A DNA stretch of 33,670 bases from Streptomyces panaciradicis (GTDB lineage: Bacteria > Actinomycetota > Actinomycetes > Streptomycetales > Streptomycetaceae), in assembly GCF_023516615.1 (NCBI RefSeq), contig NZ_JAMGBF010000135.1:1-33670 (forward strand), given 5' to 3'. Under the pieces are notes generated by a model. That model was not told where the DNA came from and searched no databases. It was given only the letters and a program-made list of their open reading frames with translations. Shown here piece after piece: positions 16,671-24,825 of this stretch. Position numbers and translations under genes: made by a program. Numbering within the stretch: the first letter of the stretch is position 1; each line of letters opens with the position of its first letter.

Positions 16671-17081
16671 TCACGCCAGCCGGATCGAATTTCCCTTCAC
16701 CTCGATCTGCTCGGCGGGCAGCGGCTTGGGCGCGGGACCGCCGGCCACCGAGCCGTCGGCGATGCGGTACTTGCTGCCGTGGCAGGGGCAGTTGATGGTG
16801 CCGTCCGCCACCGAGCCCACCGTGCACCCCAGATGGGTGCAGATCGCCGAGAACGCCTTGAACTCGTCCTTCTTCGGCTGGGTGACCACGACCTTCTGCG
16901 CGTCGAAGATCTTCCCGCCGCCGACCGGGATGTCGGAGGTCTTCGCCAGCTCCTGGCCGGCGGAGGCCTTGGCCGACGACGACCCGGAGCCGTTGCCGTC
17001 GCCGTACGTGCTGCAGCCCGCGGCGAGCGCCGCCGCGCCCGTCGCCAGGATCACCGTGCGCCGAGTCGAGCGGTGGGTCAT
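16671..17081 (-). CDS. Tat-exported Rieske [2Fe-2S] lipoprotein
   Basis: A 136-residue protein. The N-terminus MTHRSTRRTVILATGAAALA carries a twin-arginine motif followed by a lipobox LAAGC, so it is likely exported folded and lipid-anchored outside the membrane. A Ser/Gly/Ala linker leads to a Rieske domain with both cluster-binding motifs, CTHLGC and CPCHGS, followed by the Gly-Pro-rich AGGPAPKPLP. It is too short to be the Rieske subunit of the bc1 complex and resembles stand-alone actinobacterial Rieske lipoproteins. Its ATG overlaps the stop of the upstream membrane-protein gene (ATGA), implying a joint role in extracytoplasmic electron transfer. Confidence 0.9.
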   Translation of the reverse strand: MTHRSTRRTVILATGAAALAAGCSTYGDGNGSGSSSAKASAGQELAKTSDIPVGGGKIFDAQKVVVTQPKKDEFKAFSAICTHLGCTVGSVADGTINCPCHGSKYRIADGSVAGGPAPKPLPAEQIEVKGNSIRLA

Positions 17082-17659
17082 GTCGTCACTCCGAACGTGC
17101 GGAAGAACCAGAAGGCGGACGTCAGCCAGATGAGGGTGAGGGCGGTGAGGACCAGGCCGCCGACCAGCGGCAGGAGCGCGGCGGGCAGCCGCTCCGAGCG
17201 CAGCAGCAGCATCTTGGCACTGAAGGCACCGAAGAAGAAGCAACCCAGGGCGGAGTGCCACATCACGCGTGTCGAGTACGTCTGGTAGCCCAGCGCGTAG
17301 AGGCAGTGCACGGCGACCGGGACCGCCACCAGGAACGCGATCCGGCCCGACCAGCGGTGCAGCGTCGCCGACCAACGCGGCCCCGGCAGCCGGCCGTAGA
17401 CCATGAGGGCGCTGACCAGCTGGACGAGCGCGAAGAAGAACGCGGTCGAGGCCAGCCAGGACTTCACCGCGCCCGTGCTGCTGAACCCGGCGAGGTTGAA
17501 GGCGATGCCGCTCGGGTCGTGGGTCCTGCCGTACACCCCGAGGGCGACCGCCACCGCGCCCGCGACCAGGGCCGGGACGAGATAGCGGGCCGGGCCCGGG
17601 GCGCGGCGGGCCGGCTCCGGCGGAAAGCTCTGGGTGGCGGCGTTCGGGTCGACGGTCAT
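17078..17659 (-). CDS. Membrane protein, cytochrome b561-like (DUF6529-type), partner of the Rieske protein
   Basis: A 193-residue protein starting MTVDPNAATQSFPPEPARRA with GGGAG upstream. It has five likely transmembrane helices (YLVPALVAGAVAVALGVY, FFFALVQLVSALMVYG, IAFLVAVPVAVHCLYALG, MWHSALGCFFFGAFSAKML, LLPLVGGLVLTALTLIWLTS). Histidines at LHRW, AVHCLY and VMWHSA fall at or inside helices, as in b561-type di-haem proteins, though haem binding is an inference. I believe this is the family annotated DUF6529. It is translationally coupled to the Rieske gene and lies 29 bases after the secreted-protein gene. Confidence 0.82.
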   Translation of the reverse strand: MTVDPNAATQSFPPEPARRAPGPARYLVPALVAGAVAVALGVYGRTHDPSGIAFNLAGFSSTGAVKSWLASTAFFFALVQLVSALMVYGRLPGPRWSATLHRWSGRIAFLVAVPVAVHCLYALGYQTYSTRVMWHSALGCFFFGAFSAKMLLLRSERLPAALLPLVGGLVLTALTLIWLTSAFWFFRTFGVTT

Positions 17660-17688
17660 GTCGGCTCCCTGGGCAGGAGGGGCGGGGA

Positions 17689-18354
17689 TCAGGGCGTGAC
17701 GGGCCGGGCCGTGAGGCGCTGTCCGTCGACCGTCACCGCGCCGGTCTCCGGATCGATGGCGGGCGCGGCCGCGGGCTTCCCGTCGCGGGTGACGATGCCG
17801 ACCTGCCGGCCGCCCGGCAGGACGATCCAGCCGCCGACGATCCTGGCGCCGGCCACCTGGCTGTTCGCCCGGTAGATCCCGGACGGCTTCTTCGCCCGGT
17901 CGAGGGTGAAGGCGTAGTGCCCGCCGCCGACGTCGGCCGTGCCGGTCAGCTTCCCGCCGCCCTTCAGGGTGCCGTTCAGCCGTGCGCCGTCCGCGCCGGT
18001 CAGCCGCATGACGCCGGCACCCTTCACGTCGCCCTTGAGCCACGACTCGATGTTGTGGCCGTCGCAGAAGTACGCGATCGCCTTGCCGCCGCGCAGCGAG
18101 ACGGCGACGGCGGATGAGTCGTCGTCGGTACGGCCCGTGTAGACGCCCGCCGGCGCGGCGGACCGCTTCGGGGCCGGCGACGGGCTCGTCACGGCCGCCG
18201 ACGGCGACGGCTTCGCGGACGGCGACTTCGCGGACGACGGCTTCTCGTACGTGGACGAGGCGCTCCTCGTGCCCGTCGTCGAGTCGAGCGTGAGGATGAA
18301 GACCGCGAGCAGCAGCCCCGCGAGCAAGGTCAGCAGTGGTCCAGGACGCTTCAT
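17689..18354 (-). CDS. Secreted or membrane-anchored protein of unknown function, first gene of the Rieske operon
   Basis: A 221-residue protein with start MKRPGPLLTLLAGLLLAVFI chosen because GGGGGAGG lies seven bases upstream. The hydrophobic N-terminal segment (residues 6-22) has no clear cleavage site or lipobox, so it may be a signal anchor. Residues 30-75 are Ser/Lys/Pro/Ala-rich. The rest (GVYTGRTDDDSSAVAVSLRG, AYFCDGHNIESWLKGDVKG, then Gly-rich strands) looks like a small all-beta extracellular domain. I do not recognise the family. Linkage to the b561-like and Rieske genes suggests it belongs to the same envelope redox module. Confidence 0.82.
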   Translation of the reverse strand: MKRPGPLLTLLAGLLLAVFILTLDSTTGTRSASSTYEKPSSAKSPSAKPSPSAAVTSPSPAPKRSAAPAGVYTGRTDDDSSAVAVSLRGGKAIAYFCDGHNIESWLKGDVKGAGVMRLTGADGARLNGTLKGGGKLTGTADVGGGHYAFTLDRAKKPSGIYRANSQVAGARIVGGWIVLPGGRQVGIVTRDGKPAAAPAIDPETGAVTVDGQRLTARPVTP

Positions 18355-18579
18355 GACGGGCCTCCCCCGAGGCGAGTTCCCTGTCATCAGAGCGGACCGG
18401 CGGGACGGCGTAAAGAGGCGCACGGGGTGTTCACCCCCGAAGTGGCAGAACAGAGACAATCGGGTGACATCGCCATGGATCGCCGGACCGTCTCAGCGGG
18501 CGGGCGGCGCGGACCCCCGGCACGCGGGCTGACTAGGCTGGAGGGTCGTAGAGCCGATACCCGAGCAAGGAGCAGCGCC

Positions 18580-18942
18580 GTGGCGGTACGAGCGGTCCGG
18601 GGAGCCGTCCAACTGGAACGGGACGAGGCCGGACACATGGACGAGCAGGTCGGCGCCCTGCTCACGGCCGTCCTGGAGCGCAACGGCCTGACCGCCGACG
18701 ACCTGATCAGCATCTGGTTCACGGCCACGCCCGACCTGCACAGCGACTTCCCGGCCGCCGCGGCACGCAAGCTCGGCATCGTCGACGTCCCCCTGATCTG
18801 CGCCCAGGAACTCGACATCGCGGGCGCCATGCCCCGCGTCGTCCGCATCCTCGCGCACATCGAGACCGACAAGCCCCGCGACGAGGTCAACCACGTCTAC
18901 CTCGGTGCCGCGGCCGCCCTGCGCAAGGACATCGCCCAGTGA
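18580..18942 (+). CDS. aroH: Chorismate mutase, AroH class
   Basis: Converts chorismate to prephenate for phenylalanine and tyrosine synthesis. The 120-residue product VAVRAVRGAVQLERDEAGHM has the trimeric AroH fold signature: catalytic Arg near the N-terminus (VRAVRGA), Glu in LLTAVLERNGL, SIWFTATPDLHSDFPAAAAR, and VPLICAQELDIAGAMPRVVR containing the second catalytic Arg region. Length agrees with the Bacillus enzyme (127). GTG 18580 is chosen because AAGGAG lies about seven bases upstream. It overlaps tyrA by four bases, joining consecutive pathway steps. Confidence 0.95.
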   Translation: MAVRAVRGAVQLERDEAGHMDEQVGALLTAVLERNGLTADDLISIWFTATPDLHSDFPAAAARKLGIVDVPLICAQELDIAGAMPRVVRILAHIETDKPRDEVNHVYLGAAAALRKDIAQ

Positions 18943-20024
18943 GAACCGCACTCGTCATCGGCACCGGCCTCATCGGCACGTCCGCCGCGACCGCCCTGTC
19001 CCAGCGGGGCGTCGTCGTCCACCTCACCGACCACGACCCCGAGCAGGCCCGCACCGCCGCCGCGCTCGGCGCCGGCACCGACGAGGCCCCCGACGGACCG
19101 GTCGACCTCGCGATCGTCGCCGCCCCACCCGCGCACGTGGCGACGGTGCTCGCCGACGCCATGCGCCGGGGCGTGGCCCGCGGCTACATCGACGTGGCCA
19201 GCGTCAAGGGCGGCCCGCGCCGGGAGCTGGAGGCGCTGGGCCTGGACCTGGCGTCCTACATCGGCACGCACCCCATGTCCGGCCGCGAGAAGTCCGGCCC
19301 GCTCGCCGCCACCGGCGACCTCTTCGAGGGCCGCCCCTGGGTGCTCACACCGACCCGGGACACCGACACCGAGGTGCTCAACCTCGCCCTGGAACTGGTC
19401 TCGCACTGCCGTGCCGTGCCGGTGGTCATGGACGCCGACGCCCACGACCGGGCCGTGGCGCTCGTCTCGCACATGCCCCACCTGGTCTCCAGCATGGTCG
19501 CCGCGCGCCTGCAGAACGCCGAGGAGGCCGCCGTACGGCTGTGCGGGCAGGGCATCCGGGACGTGACCCGGATCGCCGCCTCCGACCCCGGCATGTGGAT
19601 CGACATCCTCTCCGCCAACCCCGGGCCGGTCGCCGACCTCCTCTCGGACGTCGCCGCCGACCTGGACGAGACGGTGCGGGCGCTGCGTGCCCTGCAGTCC
19701 TCCGACGACGACAAGCGGCACGAGGGCACCTCCGGCATCGAGGACATCCTGCGGCGCGGGAACGCCGGACAGGTCCGGGTCCCCGGCAAGCACGGCTCGG
19801 CCCCGCGGGCCTACGAGGTCGTGGCGGTGCTCATCGACGACCAGCCCGGCCAGCTCGCCCGCATCTTCGCCGACGCCGGACGGGCCGGCGTCAACATCGA
19901 GGACGTACGCATCGAGCACGCGACCGGGCAGCAGGCCGGTCTGGTGCAGCTGATGGTGGAGCCCCAGGCGGCGCCCGTGCTCACCGCGGCGCTGCGGGAG
20001 CGGGGCTGGGCCATCCGGCAGTGA
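18939..20024 (+). CDS. tyrA: Prephenate dehydrogenase with ACT domain
   Basis: NAD(P)-dependent oxidative decarboxylation of prephenate to 4-hydroxyphenylpyruvate in tyrosine synthesis. Residues 1-30 hold the dinucleotide-binding GTGLIGTSAATALSQRG; YIGTHPMSGREKSGP contains the catalytic His of the family, and HMPHLVSSMVAARLQ follows. From about residue 290 a C-terminal ACT domain (YEVVAVLIDDQPGQLARIFA, then GVNIEDVRIEHATG) suggests feedback control by an aromatic amino acid. GTG 18939 overlaps the aroH stop. Confidence 0.95.
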   Translation: MRTALVIGTGLIGTSAATALSQRGVVVHLTDHDPEQARTAAALGAGTDEAPDGPVDLAIVAAPPAHVATVLADAMRRGVARGYIDVASVKGGPRRELEALGLDLASYIGTHPMSGREKSGPLAATGDLFEGRPWVLTPTRDTDTEVLNLALELVSHCRAVPVVMDADAHDRAVALVSHMPHLVSSMVAARLQNAEEAAVRLCGQGIRDVTRIAASDPGMWIDILSANPGPVADLLSDVAADLDETVRALRALQSSDDDKRHEGTSGIEDILRRGNAGQVRVPGKHGSAPRAYEVVAVLIDDQPGQLARIFADAGRAGVNIEDVRIEHATGQQAGLVQLMVEPQAAPVLTAALRERGWAIRQ

Positions 20025-20134
20025 TCCTCCCGATGATCCGCCTGTAAGAGGGGAGCCGGGAGGCCGGTAACCTTGTGCGGGGCGCGCTCGCGCCCGCACA
20101 CCACCCGCCACACGCACCAGGAAGGTGTCCCCCC

Positions 20135-20821
20135 GTGGAAAACGGCGCCGCCAAGCCCGTGATCGTCGCCATCGACGGTCCCTCCGGCACGGGCAAGTCG
20201 AGCACGTCGAAGGCCGTCGCCGCACAGCTGGGCCTGAGCTACCTGGACACCGGCGCCCAGTACCGGGCGATCACCTGGTGGATGGTCACCAACGGGATCG
20301 ACATCGACGACCCCTCCGCGATCGCCGCCGTGGCGGGCAAGCCGGAGATCGTCTCCGGCACCGACCCGGCCCACCCGACGATCACGGTCGACGGCACCGA
20401 CGTGGCCGCCCCGATCCGCACCCAGGAGATCACCTCCCAGGTCAGCGCCGTCAGCGCGGTGCCCGAGGTGCGCGCCCGGATCACCGAGCTGCAGCGCTCG
20501 GTGGCCGCCGCCGCCGAGGACGGCATCGTCGTCGAGGGCCGGGACATCGGTACGACCGTGCTGCCGGACGCCGACCTGAAGATCTTCCTCACCGCCTCCC
20601 CGGAGGCCCGCGCGGCCCGCCGCAGCGGCGAGCTCAAGGGCGCCGACGTGCACGCCACCCGCGAGGCCCTGATCAAGCGGGACACCGCGGACTCCTCCCG
20701 CAAGACCTCGCCGCTGGCCAAGGCGGACGACGCGGTCGAGGTCGACACCACCGAGCTCACCCTCCAGCAGGTCATCGAGTGCGTCGTCACCCTTGTCGAG
20801 GAGAAGCGGGCCGGGAAGTGA
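20135..20821 (+). CDS. cmk: Cytidylate kinase
   Basis: Phosphorylates CMP and dCMP. The 228-residue product VENGAAKPVIVAIDGPSGTG has the P-loop GPSGTGKSSTSKAVA, the substrate region YLDTGAQYRAITWWMV, the family motif VEGRDIGTTVLPDADLKIFL and the lid region KRDTADSSRKTSPLAKADDA. GTG 20135 has AGGAAGG about ten bases upstream. A hairpin (around 20075-20099, stem GTGCGGG...) lies in its leader, so separate initiation from tyrA is possible. Its stop overlaps the plsC start. Confidence 0.95.
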   Translation: MENGAAKPVIVAIDGPSGTGKSSTSKAVAAQLGLSYLDTGAQYRAITWWMVTNGIDIDDPSAIAAVAGKPEIVSGTDPAHPTITVDGTDVAAPIRTQEITSQVSAVSAVPEVRARITELQRSVAAAAEDGIVVEGRDIGTTVLPDADLKIFLTASPEARAARRSGELKGADVHATREALIKRDTADSSRKTSPLAKADDAVEVDTTELTLQQVIECVVTLVEEKRAGK

Positions 20822-21471
20822 CCACCGTCCCCGTCGCCTCCGAGCGCGGCGCCGAGGTCGGCCGGCGCATCGGCGTCGGCCTGATGTACGGGCTGTGGAG
20901 GCCGCGCGTGCTGGGCGCCTGGAAGGTGCCCGCCACCGGCCCGGCGATCTTCGCCGTCAACCACTCGCACAACATCGACGGCCCGATGGTCATGGGCGTG
21001 GCGCCCCGGCCGACGCACTTCCTGATCAAGAAGGAGGCGTTCGTCGGCCCGCTGGACCCCTTCCTGACCGGGATCGGCCAGCTGAAGGTCGACCGCTCGG
21101 TCGCCGACCGCGGGGCGATCACGCAGGCGCTGGACGTGCTCTCGGCCGGCGGGGTCCTCGGTATCTTCCCGGAGGGCACCCGGGGCGAGGGCGACTTCGC
21201 CTCCCTGCGTGCCGGGCTCGCCTACTTCGCGGTCCGCAGCGGCGCCCCGGTGGTGCCGGTGGCGGTGCTGGGAAGTTCCGGGCGCGGCGGACGGTTGATA
21301 CAGGGGCTGCCTCCGCTGCGCAGCCGTATCGACGTCGTCTTCGGCGAGCCCTTCGAGGCGGGCGACGGCTCCGGACGGCGCACCCGCAAGGCGCTCGACG
21401 AGGCGACCGAACGCATCCAGAAGCAGCTGAGCAGCCACCTGGAAAACGCCAGGCGCCTCACCGGGCGCTAG
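20818..21471 (+). CDS. plsC: 1-acyl-sn-glycerol-3-phosphate acyltransferase (PlsC family)
   Basis: Acylates lysophosphatidate or a related glycerolipid at the membrane. The 217-residue product has the catalytic HX4D motif in VNHSHNIDGPMVMG, the glycerol-binding FPEGTRGEG, and GAPVVPVAVLGSSG. It begins at GTG 20818 overlapping the cmk stop (GTGA). The stop codon TAG lies at the edge of a 27-bp inverted repeat, so the last bases of the gene overlap the MITE-like element and its C-terminus may have been altered by it. Confidence 0.9.
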   Translation: MTTVPVASERGAEVGRRIGVGLMYGLWRPRVLGAWKVPATGPAIFAVNHSHNIDGPMVMGVAPRPTHFLIKKEAFVGPLDPFLTGIGQLKVDRSVADRGAITQALDVLSAGGVLGIFPEGTRGEGDFASLRAGLAYFAVRSGAPVVPVAVLGSSGRGGRLIQGLPPLRSRIDVVFGEPFEAGDGSGRRTRKALDEATERIQKQLSSHLENARRLTGR

Positions 21472-21655
21472 CGCCTGCCCGGCGGATCAGGCCGGCTGCA
21501 AGGTACGGTGCTTCTGGGCCGAGCCGAGCGGGGTCTGGTGCGTCCAGCTGCAAGGCGGAGGAGGGCGTCGACGCGGAGCGTCGGCAACCGACGGCAACGC
21601 CGCAGATGGGCGTGCCGGGCCCCGCGGCGCCGGCCTGATCCGCCGGGCAGGCGCT
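21470..21655. mobile_element. MITE-like element with 27-bp perfect terminal inverted repeats
   Basis: Positions 21470-21496 (AGCGCCTGCCCGGCGG...) and 21629-21655 are exact reverse complements over 27 bases, enclosing 132 bases with no open gene. The interior includes a small GACGC/GCGTC hairpin and the stretch GGCAACGCCGCAGATGGGCG, which I recall from short intergenic repeats of other Streptomyces. Total 186 bp, no transposase: this fits a miniature inverted-repeat transposable element mobilised in trans. I found no clear target-site duplication. The left end abuts the plsC stop. It could also fold in RNA and terminate transcription between plsC and der. Confidence 0.65.
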
Positions 21656-21734
21656 GGGCGACACTGAGTAGTGGATCAAACCGGGCGACACCGGGCGGTC
21701 CACCGATCACCACGATGAACGAGGTACGGACTTC

Positions 21735-23216
21735 ATGAACGACCACATCCACTCCGAGGGCTCTGCCGAAGAGCACGACCACGGAGAGCTTGGCGACGCC
21801 GAGTACGCGGAGTTCATGGAGCTCGCCGCGGAAGAGGGCTTCGACCTCGAGGACGTCGAGGGGGCCATCGAGGCGGCCGGTCACGGCCCGCTGCCGGTGC
21901 TCGCCGTCGTCGGCCGGCCGAACGTCGGCAAGTCGACCCTGGTCAACCGCATCATCGGCCGCCGCGAGGCCGTCGTCGAGGACAAGCCGGGCGTCACCCG
22001 CGACCGCGTCACCTACGAGGCCGAGTGGGCGGGCCGCCGCTTCAAGGTCGTCGACACCGGCGGCTGGGAGCAGGACGTCCTCGGCATCGACGCCTCCGTG
22101 GCCGCCCAGGCCGAGTACGCCATCGAGGCCGCCGACGCCGTCGTCTTCGTCGTCGACGCCAAGGTCGGCGCGACCGACACCGACGAGGCGGTCGTACGGC
22201 TGCTGCGCAAGGCCGGCAAGCCCGTGGTGCTGTGCGCCAACAAGGTCGACGGGCCCAGTGGCGAGGCGGACGCCGCCTACCTGTGGTCCCTCGGCCTCGG
22301 CGAGCCGCACCCCGTCTCGGCGCTGCACGGCCGCGGCACCGGCGACATGCTGGACGCCGTCCTGGAGGCGCTGCCGGAGGCGCCCGAGCAGACCTTCGGC
22401 GGCACGGGGGTCGGCGGACCGCGCCGCATCGCGCTCATCGGCCGCCCGAACGTCGGCAAGTCCTCCCTGCTGAACAAGGTGGCGGGCGAGGAGCGCGTCG
22501 TCGTCAACGAGATCGCGGGCACCACCCGCGACCCGGTCGACGAGCTGATCGAACTCGGCGGCGTCACCTGGAAGTTCGTCGACACCGCGGGCATCCGCAA
22601 GCGCGTCCACCTGCAGCAGGGCGCCGACTACTACGCCTCGCTGCGCACCGCGGCCGCCGTCGAGAAGGCCGAGGTGGCGGTCATCCTGATCGACGCCTCC
22701 GAGTCCATCTCGGTGCAGGACCAGCGGATCGTGACCATGGCCGTCGAGGCGGGCCGCGCGCTGGTCATCGCCTACAACAAGTGGGACACCCTCGACGAGG
22801 AGCGCCGCTACTACCTGGAGCGGGAGATCGAGACCGAGTTCGGCCAGGTCGCGTGGGCGCCCCGGGTGAACGTCTCGGCGCGCACCGGGCGGCACATGGA
22901 GAAGCTGGTCCCGGCGATCGAGACCGCCCTCGCGGGCTGGGAGACCCGGGTCCCGACGGGCCGCCTCAACGCCTTCCTCGGCGAGCTGGTCGCCGCCCAC
23001 CCGCACCCGATCCGCGGCGGCAAGCAGCCCCGCATCCTCTTCGGCACCCAGGCCGGCACCAAGCCGCCGCGGTTCGTGCTCTTCGCCTCCGGCTTCATCG
23101 AGGCGGGCTACCGGCGCTTCATCGAGCGCCGGCTGCGCGAGGAGTTCGGCTTCGAGGGAACGCCGATCCATATCTCGGTGCGGGTGCGCGAGAAGCGCGG
23201 CAACAAGAAGAAGTAG
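21735..23216 (+). CDS. der: Ribosome-associated GTPase Der (EngA)
   Basis: Double-GTPase needed for 50S ribosome assembly. The 493-residue product has an acidic N-terminal extension of about 52 residues, then two G domains with G1 motifs GRPNVGKSTLVNRIIG (from residue 60) and GRPNVGKSSLLNKVAG (from about 236), DTGG and DTAG switch motifs, NKVD and NKWD specificity motifs, and a C-terminal KH-like domain (KPPRFVLFASGFIEAGYRRF) ending in RGNKKK. GAGG and GGA lie before the ATG at 21735. A strong bidirectional terminator follows 15 bases after the stop. Confidence 0.97.
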   Translation: MNDHIHSEGSAEEHDHGELGDAEYAEFMELAAEEGFDLEDVEGAIEAAGHGPLPVLAVVGRPNVGKSTLVNRIIGRREAVVEDKPGVTRDRVTYEAEWAGRRFKVVDTGGWEQDVLGIDASVAAQAEYAIEAADAVVFVVDAKVGATDTDEAVVRLLRKAGKPVVLCANKVDGPSGEADAAYLWSLGLGEPHPVSALHGRGTGDMLDAVLEALPEAPEQTFGGTGVGGPRRIALIGRPNVGKSSLLNKVAGEERVVVNEIAGTTRDPVDELIELGGVTWKFVDTAGIRKRVHLQQGADYYASLRTAAAVEKAEVAVILIDASESISVQDQRIVTMAVEAGRALVIAYNKWDTLDEERRYYLEREIETEFGQVAWAPRVNVSARTGRHMEKLVPAIETALAGWETRVPTGRLNAFLGELVAAHPHPIRGGKQPRILFGTQAGTKPPRFVLFASGFIEAGYRRFIERRLREEFGFEGTPIHISVRVREKRGNKKK

Positions 23217-23231
23217 CGCACACCGGCAAGC

Positions 23232-23265
23232 AAGAAGGGCGGCCCCGACCGGGGCCGCCCTTCTT
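23232..23265. terminator. Bidirectional terminator between der and the convergent gene
   Basis: A perfect 15-bp stem (23232-23246 with 23251-23265) with a four-base GACC loop. Because the arms begin AAGAAG and end CTTCTT, short T-rich ends are present on both strands, so it can serve der and the convergent gene. Confidence 0.85.
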
Positions 23266-23273
23266 CGCGTTCC

Positions 23274-23669
23274 TCAACTGCTTCTCGACGGGCCCGGTGG
23301 CAGCGCCGCGGGCACATGGTGCATCCCCGTGCCGCCCTGCTGGCCGATGTGCCCGACACGCTGCCACTGCGACTGCTGCCGGGCACTGTGGGCCCCCGCG
23401 CTGTACGCGCCGTACGAGCTGCTGAACGACCCCGGGCGGTGCGCGGTGTACCCCCCGGAGCTGTGCGGGATGTTCCCGAAGGCGGTGAAGCCCAGCTCCT
23501 CCTCGCCGCTGCGGTCACCCGGCAGTGTGCGGAAGGACTTGACGTACTCCGCGTAGAGCGCGTCGTAGATCGGCGTGGCCGAGGGGCCGCCCGGGAAGTC
23601 CGGGGCCGACGACCGCGAGGACGGGATCGGCGGGTAGGACGAGCGGCGGGGAACGTCGTAGGAGTGCAC
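23274..23669 (-). CDS. Small conserved Streptomyces protein of unknown function
   Basis: A 131-residue protein with GTG start (VHSYDVPRRSSYPPIPSSRS). The conserved centre is PIYDALYAEYVKSFRTLPGD followed by RSGEEELGFTAFGN. The remainder is Ser/Gly/Tyr/His-rich and probably disordered (SSSYGAYSAGAHSARQQSQ). I recall homologues of this type (possibly DUF6643) confined to streptomycetes, but function is unknown. No signal peptide or membrane segment. The ribosome-binding site is weak. Convergent with der across a shared terminator. Confidence 0.72.
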   Translation of the reverse strand: MHSYDVPRRSSYPPIPSSRSSAPDFPGGPSATPIYDALYAEYVKSFRTLPGDRSGEEELGFTAFGNIPHSSGGYTAHRPGSFSSSYGAYSAGAHSARQQSQWQRVGHIGQQGGTGMHHVPAALPPGPSRSS

Positions 23670-23724
23670 GTATGTCCAAACGACCCCGGGCCACTTGGGA
23701 TGCGGTTTCCCCCGGCGGGCGCCC

Positions 23725-24507
23725 TCAGGTGCCCGCGAGCGGCATGGCCGCGGCGACCAGCTTCCCGTTCGCCGCCGCCTTGTCCAGCGCGTCCCGCAGC
23801 AGGTCCTCGCGCGGCTGACGGCCGATCGACCCCACCGGCGCGGCGAACATCAGCACCTGCTGGTGCTTGTTCGCGGCGGCCCGCCAGCTCTCGGTGACCT
23901 GCAGCGGCTGGTGCGCCTGCCACCAGGCCACCGGCTGCCCGCCGTTGGCGTTCGGCTGGAGCACGGCGTGCAGCTGGCCCACGGCGAGCAGCACCGACCA
24001 GCCGTGCAGCACCGGGGGCACCTCCGTGATCTGCGTCAGCGGCATGAAGCCCTGCTCGATCAGCAGCGGCAGGAAGTCGTCCCCGAGCCCGGTGGCGCCC
24101 GGGCGGACGATCGGGCCCGTCGGCTCGACCACCAGCGCCGGGTGCAACTCCCCGGCGATCAGCACGAGTCCGCTGGTCACGCCGAGCACGGCCTGCTCGG
24201 CGGCGACCTTGTCGGGGTCCAGGTCGACGGTGTCGCCGGAGATGGACCGCACGGCGCCCTGGAGCTGCTCCTCGGTGACCTGGACGACCTGCGAGGGCAG
24301 GCAGGTGGCGTGGGCGAAGGCGAGGACCGCGGTCTCGTCGCCGATGAACAGGACGGTGCTGGTGCGCTCCTGTTCGGAGTCGCCCGGGGTGCGGCAGGAC
24401 GTGCAGTCGTAACTGCCGGGGGCGTTCTCGCCGGCGAGCAGCCGGTCGGCCTCTTCGTCGCCGATCTCGGCGCGTACCTCGTCGCTGACATCGAGCATGC
24501 GCGGCAC
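23725..24507 (-). CDS. Conserved protein of unknown function with Cys/His motif
   Basis: A 260-residue protein; GTG 24507 (VPRMLDVSDEVRAEIGDEEA) is preferred because GAGGGGAG lies seven bases upstream. A CTSC motif (YDCTSCRTPGDSE) followed about 35 residues later by HATC (AFAHATCLPSQVV) could form a zinc site. The rest shows alternating hydrophobic strands and helices (VLGVTSGLVLIAGELHPALV, HGWSVLLAVGQLHAVLQ) without a recognisable enzyme motif. No signal peptide. It probably belongs to a conserved actinobacterial family, but I cannot assign a role. It is divergent from the rpf-like gene across about 510 bases. Confidence 0.82.
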   Translation of the reverse strand: MPRMLDVSDEVRAEIGDEEADRLLAGENAPGSYDCTSCRTPGDSEQERTSTVLFIGDETAVLAFAHATCLPSQVVQVTEEQLQGAVRSISGDTVDLDPDKVAAEQAVLGVTSGLVLIAGELHPALVVEPTGPIVRPGATGLGDDFLPLLIEQGFMPLTQITEVPPVLHGWSVLLAVGQLHAVLQPNANGGQPVAWWQAHQPLQVTESWRAAANKHQQVLMFAAPVGSIGRQPREDLLRDALDKAAANGKLVAAAMPLAGT

Positions 24508-24671
24508 GGGTGGCTCCCCTCGGGAAGTGGTGAACCGGGCGGGTCCCGGGCTCATGAAGAAGACAACGGGCGATCTGTGGCGAGAGTCACGCCCCAGGGC
24601 GAAGGGAATCAATCCGCCCGACGCGCATGGTCACCATTCGTGCGGAATTGGTCACTCATGGTCAAATGCTC

Positions 24672-24825
24672 GGAATGGCAAGGGAGTTGGTTGCGTGAAG
24701 TGAGTCACAGATCAAAGAAGTAGCTGGTCGACAAATCCTGAAATCAGGGAATGAAGTGGGTGACCAGAATTCGCTGATACCGGCGGTAACGGTGAACTGG
24801 CCTGGAATGACGAGGAGTTGGTTGC
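24672..24825 (+). repeat. Pair of direct repeats upstream of the rpf-like gene
   Basis: GGAATGGCAAGGGAGTTGGT plus TGC (24672-24694) recurs as GGAATGACGAGGAGTTGGTT plus GC (24804-24825), with two substitutions and one missing base. The copies are 132 bases apart, and the second one includes the TTGCTG candidate -35 element. Confidence 0.6.

Noticed and set aside
21508..21738. Small plus-strand frame between plsC and der
   Set aside because: It runs through the inverted-repeat element, has no ribosome-binding site and no recognisable protein features.
24672..24694. SigR-type promoter (GGAAT with a GTT -10) upstream of the rpf-like gene
   Set aside because: The GGAAT is present but the spacing to the nearest GTT is 9 or 13 bases, not the 18-19 expected.
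23695..24723. Plus-strand frame of over 300 codons opposite the 260-residue unknown protein
   Set aside because: The minus-strand frame has the better ribosome-binding site, normal protein composition and GC-rich third positions; the plus-strand one is a shadow.
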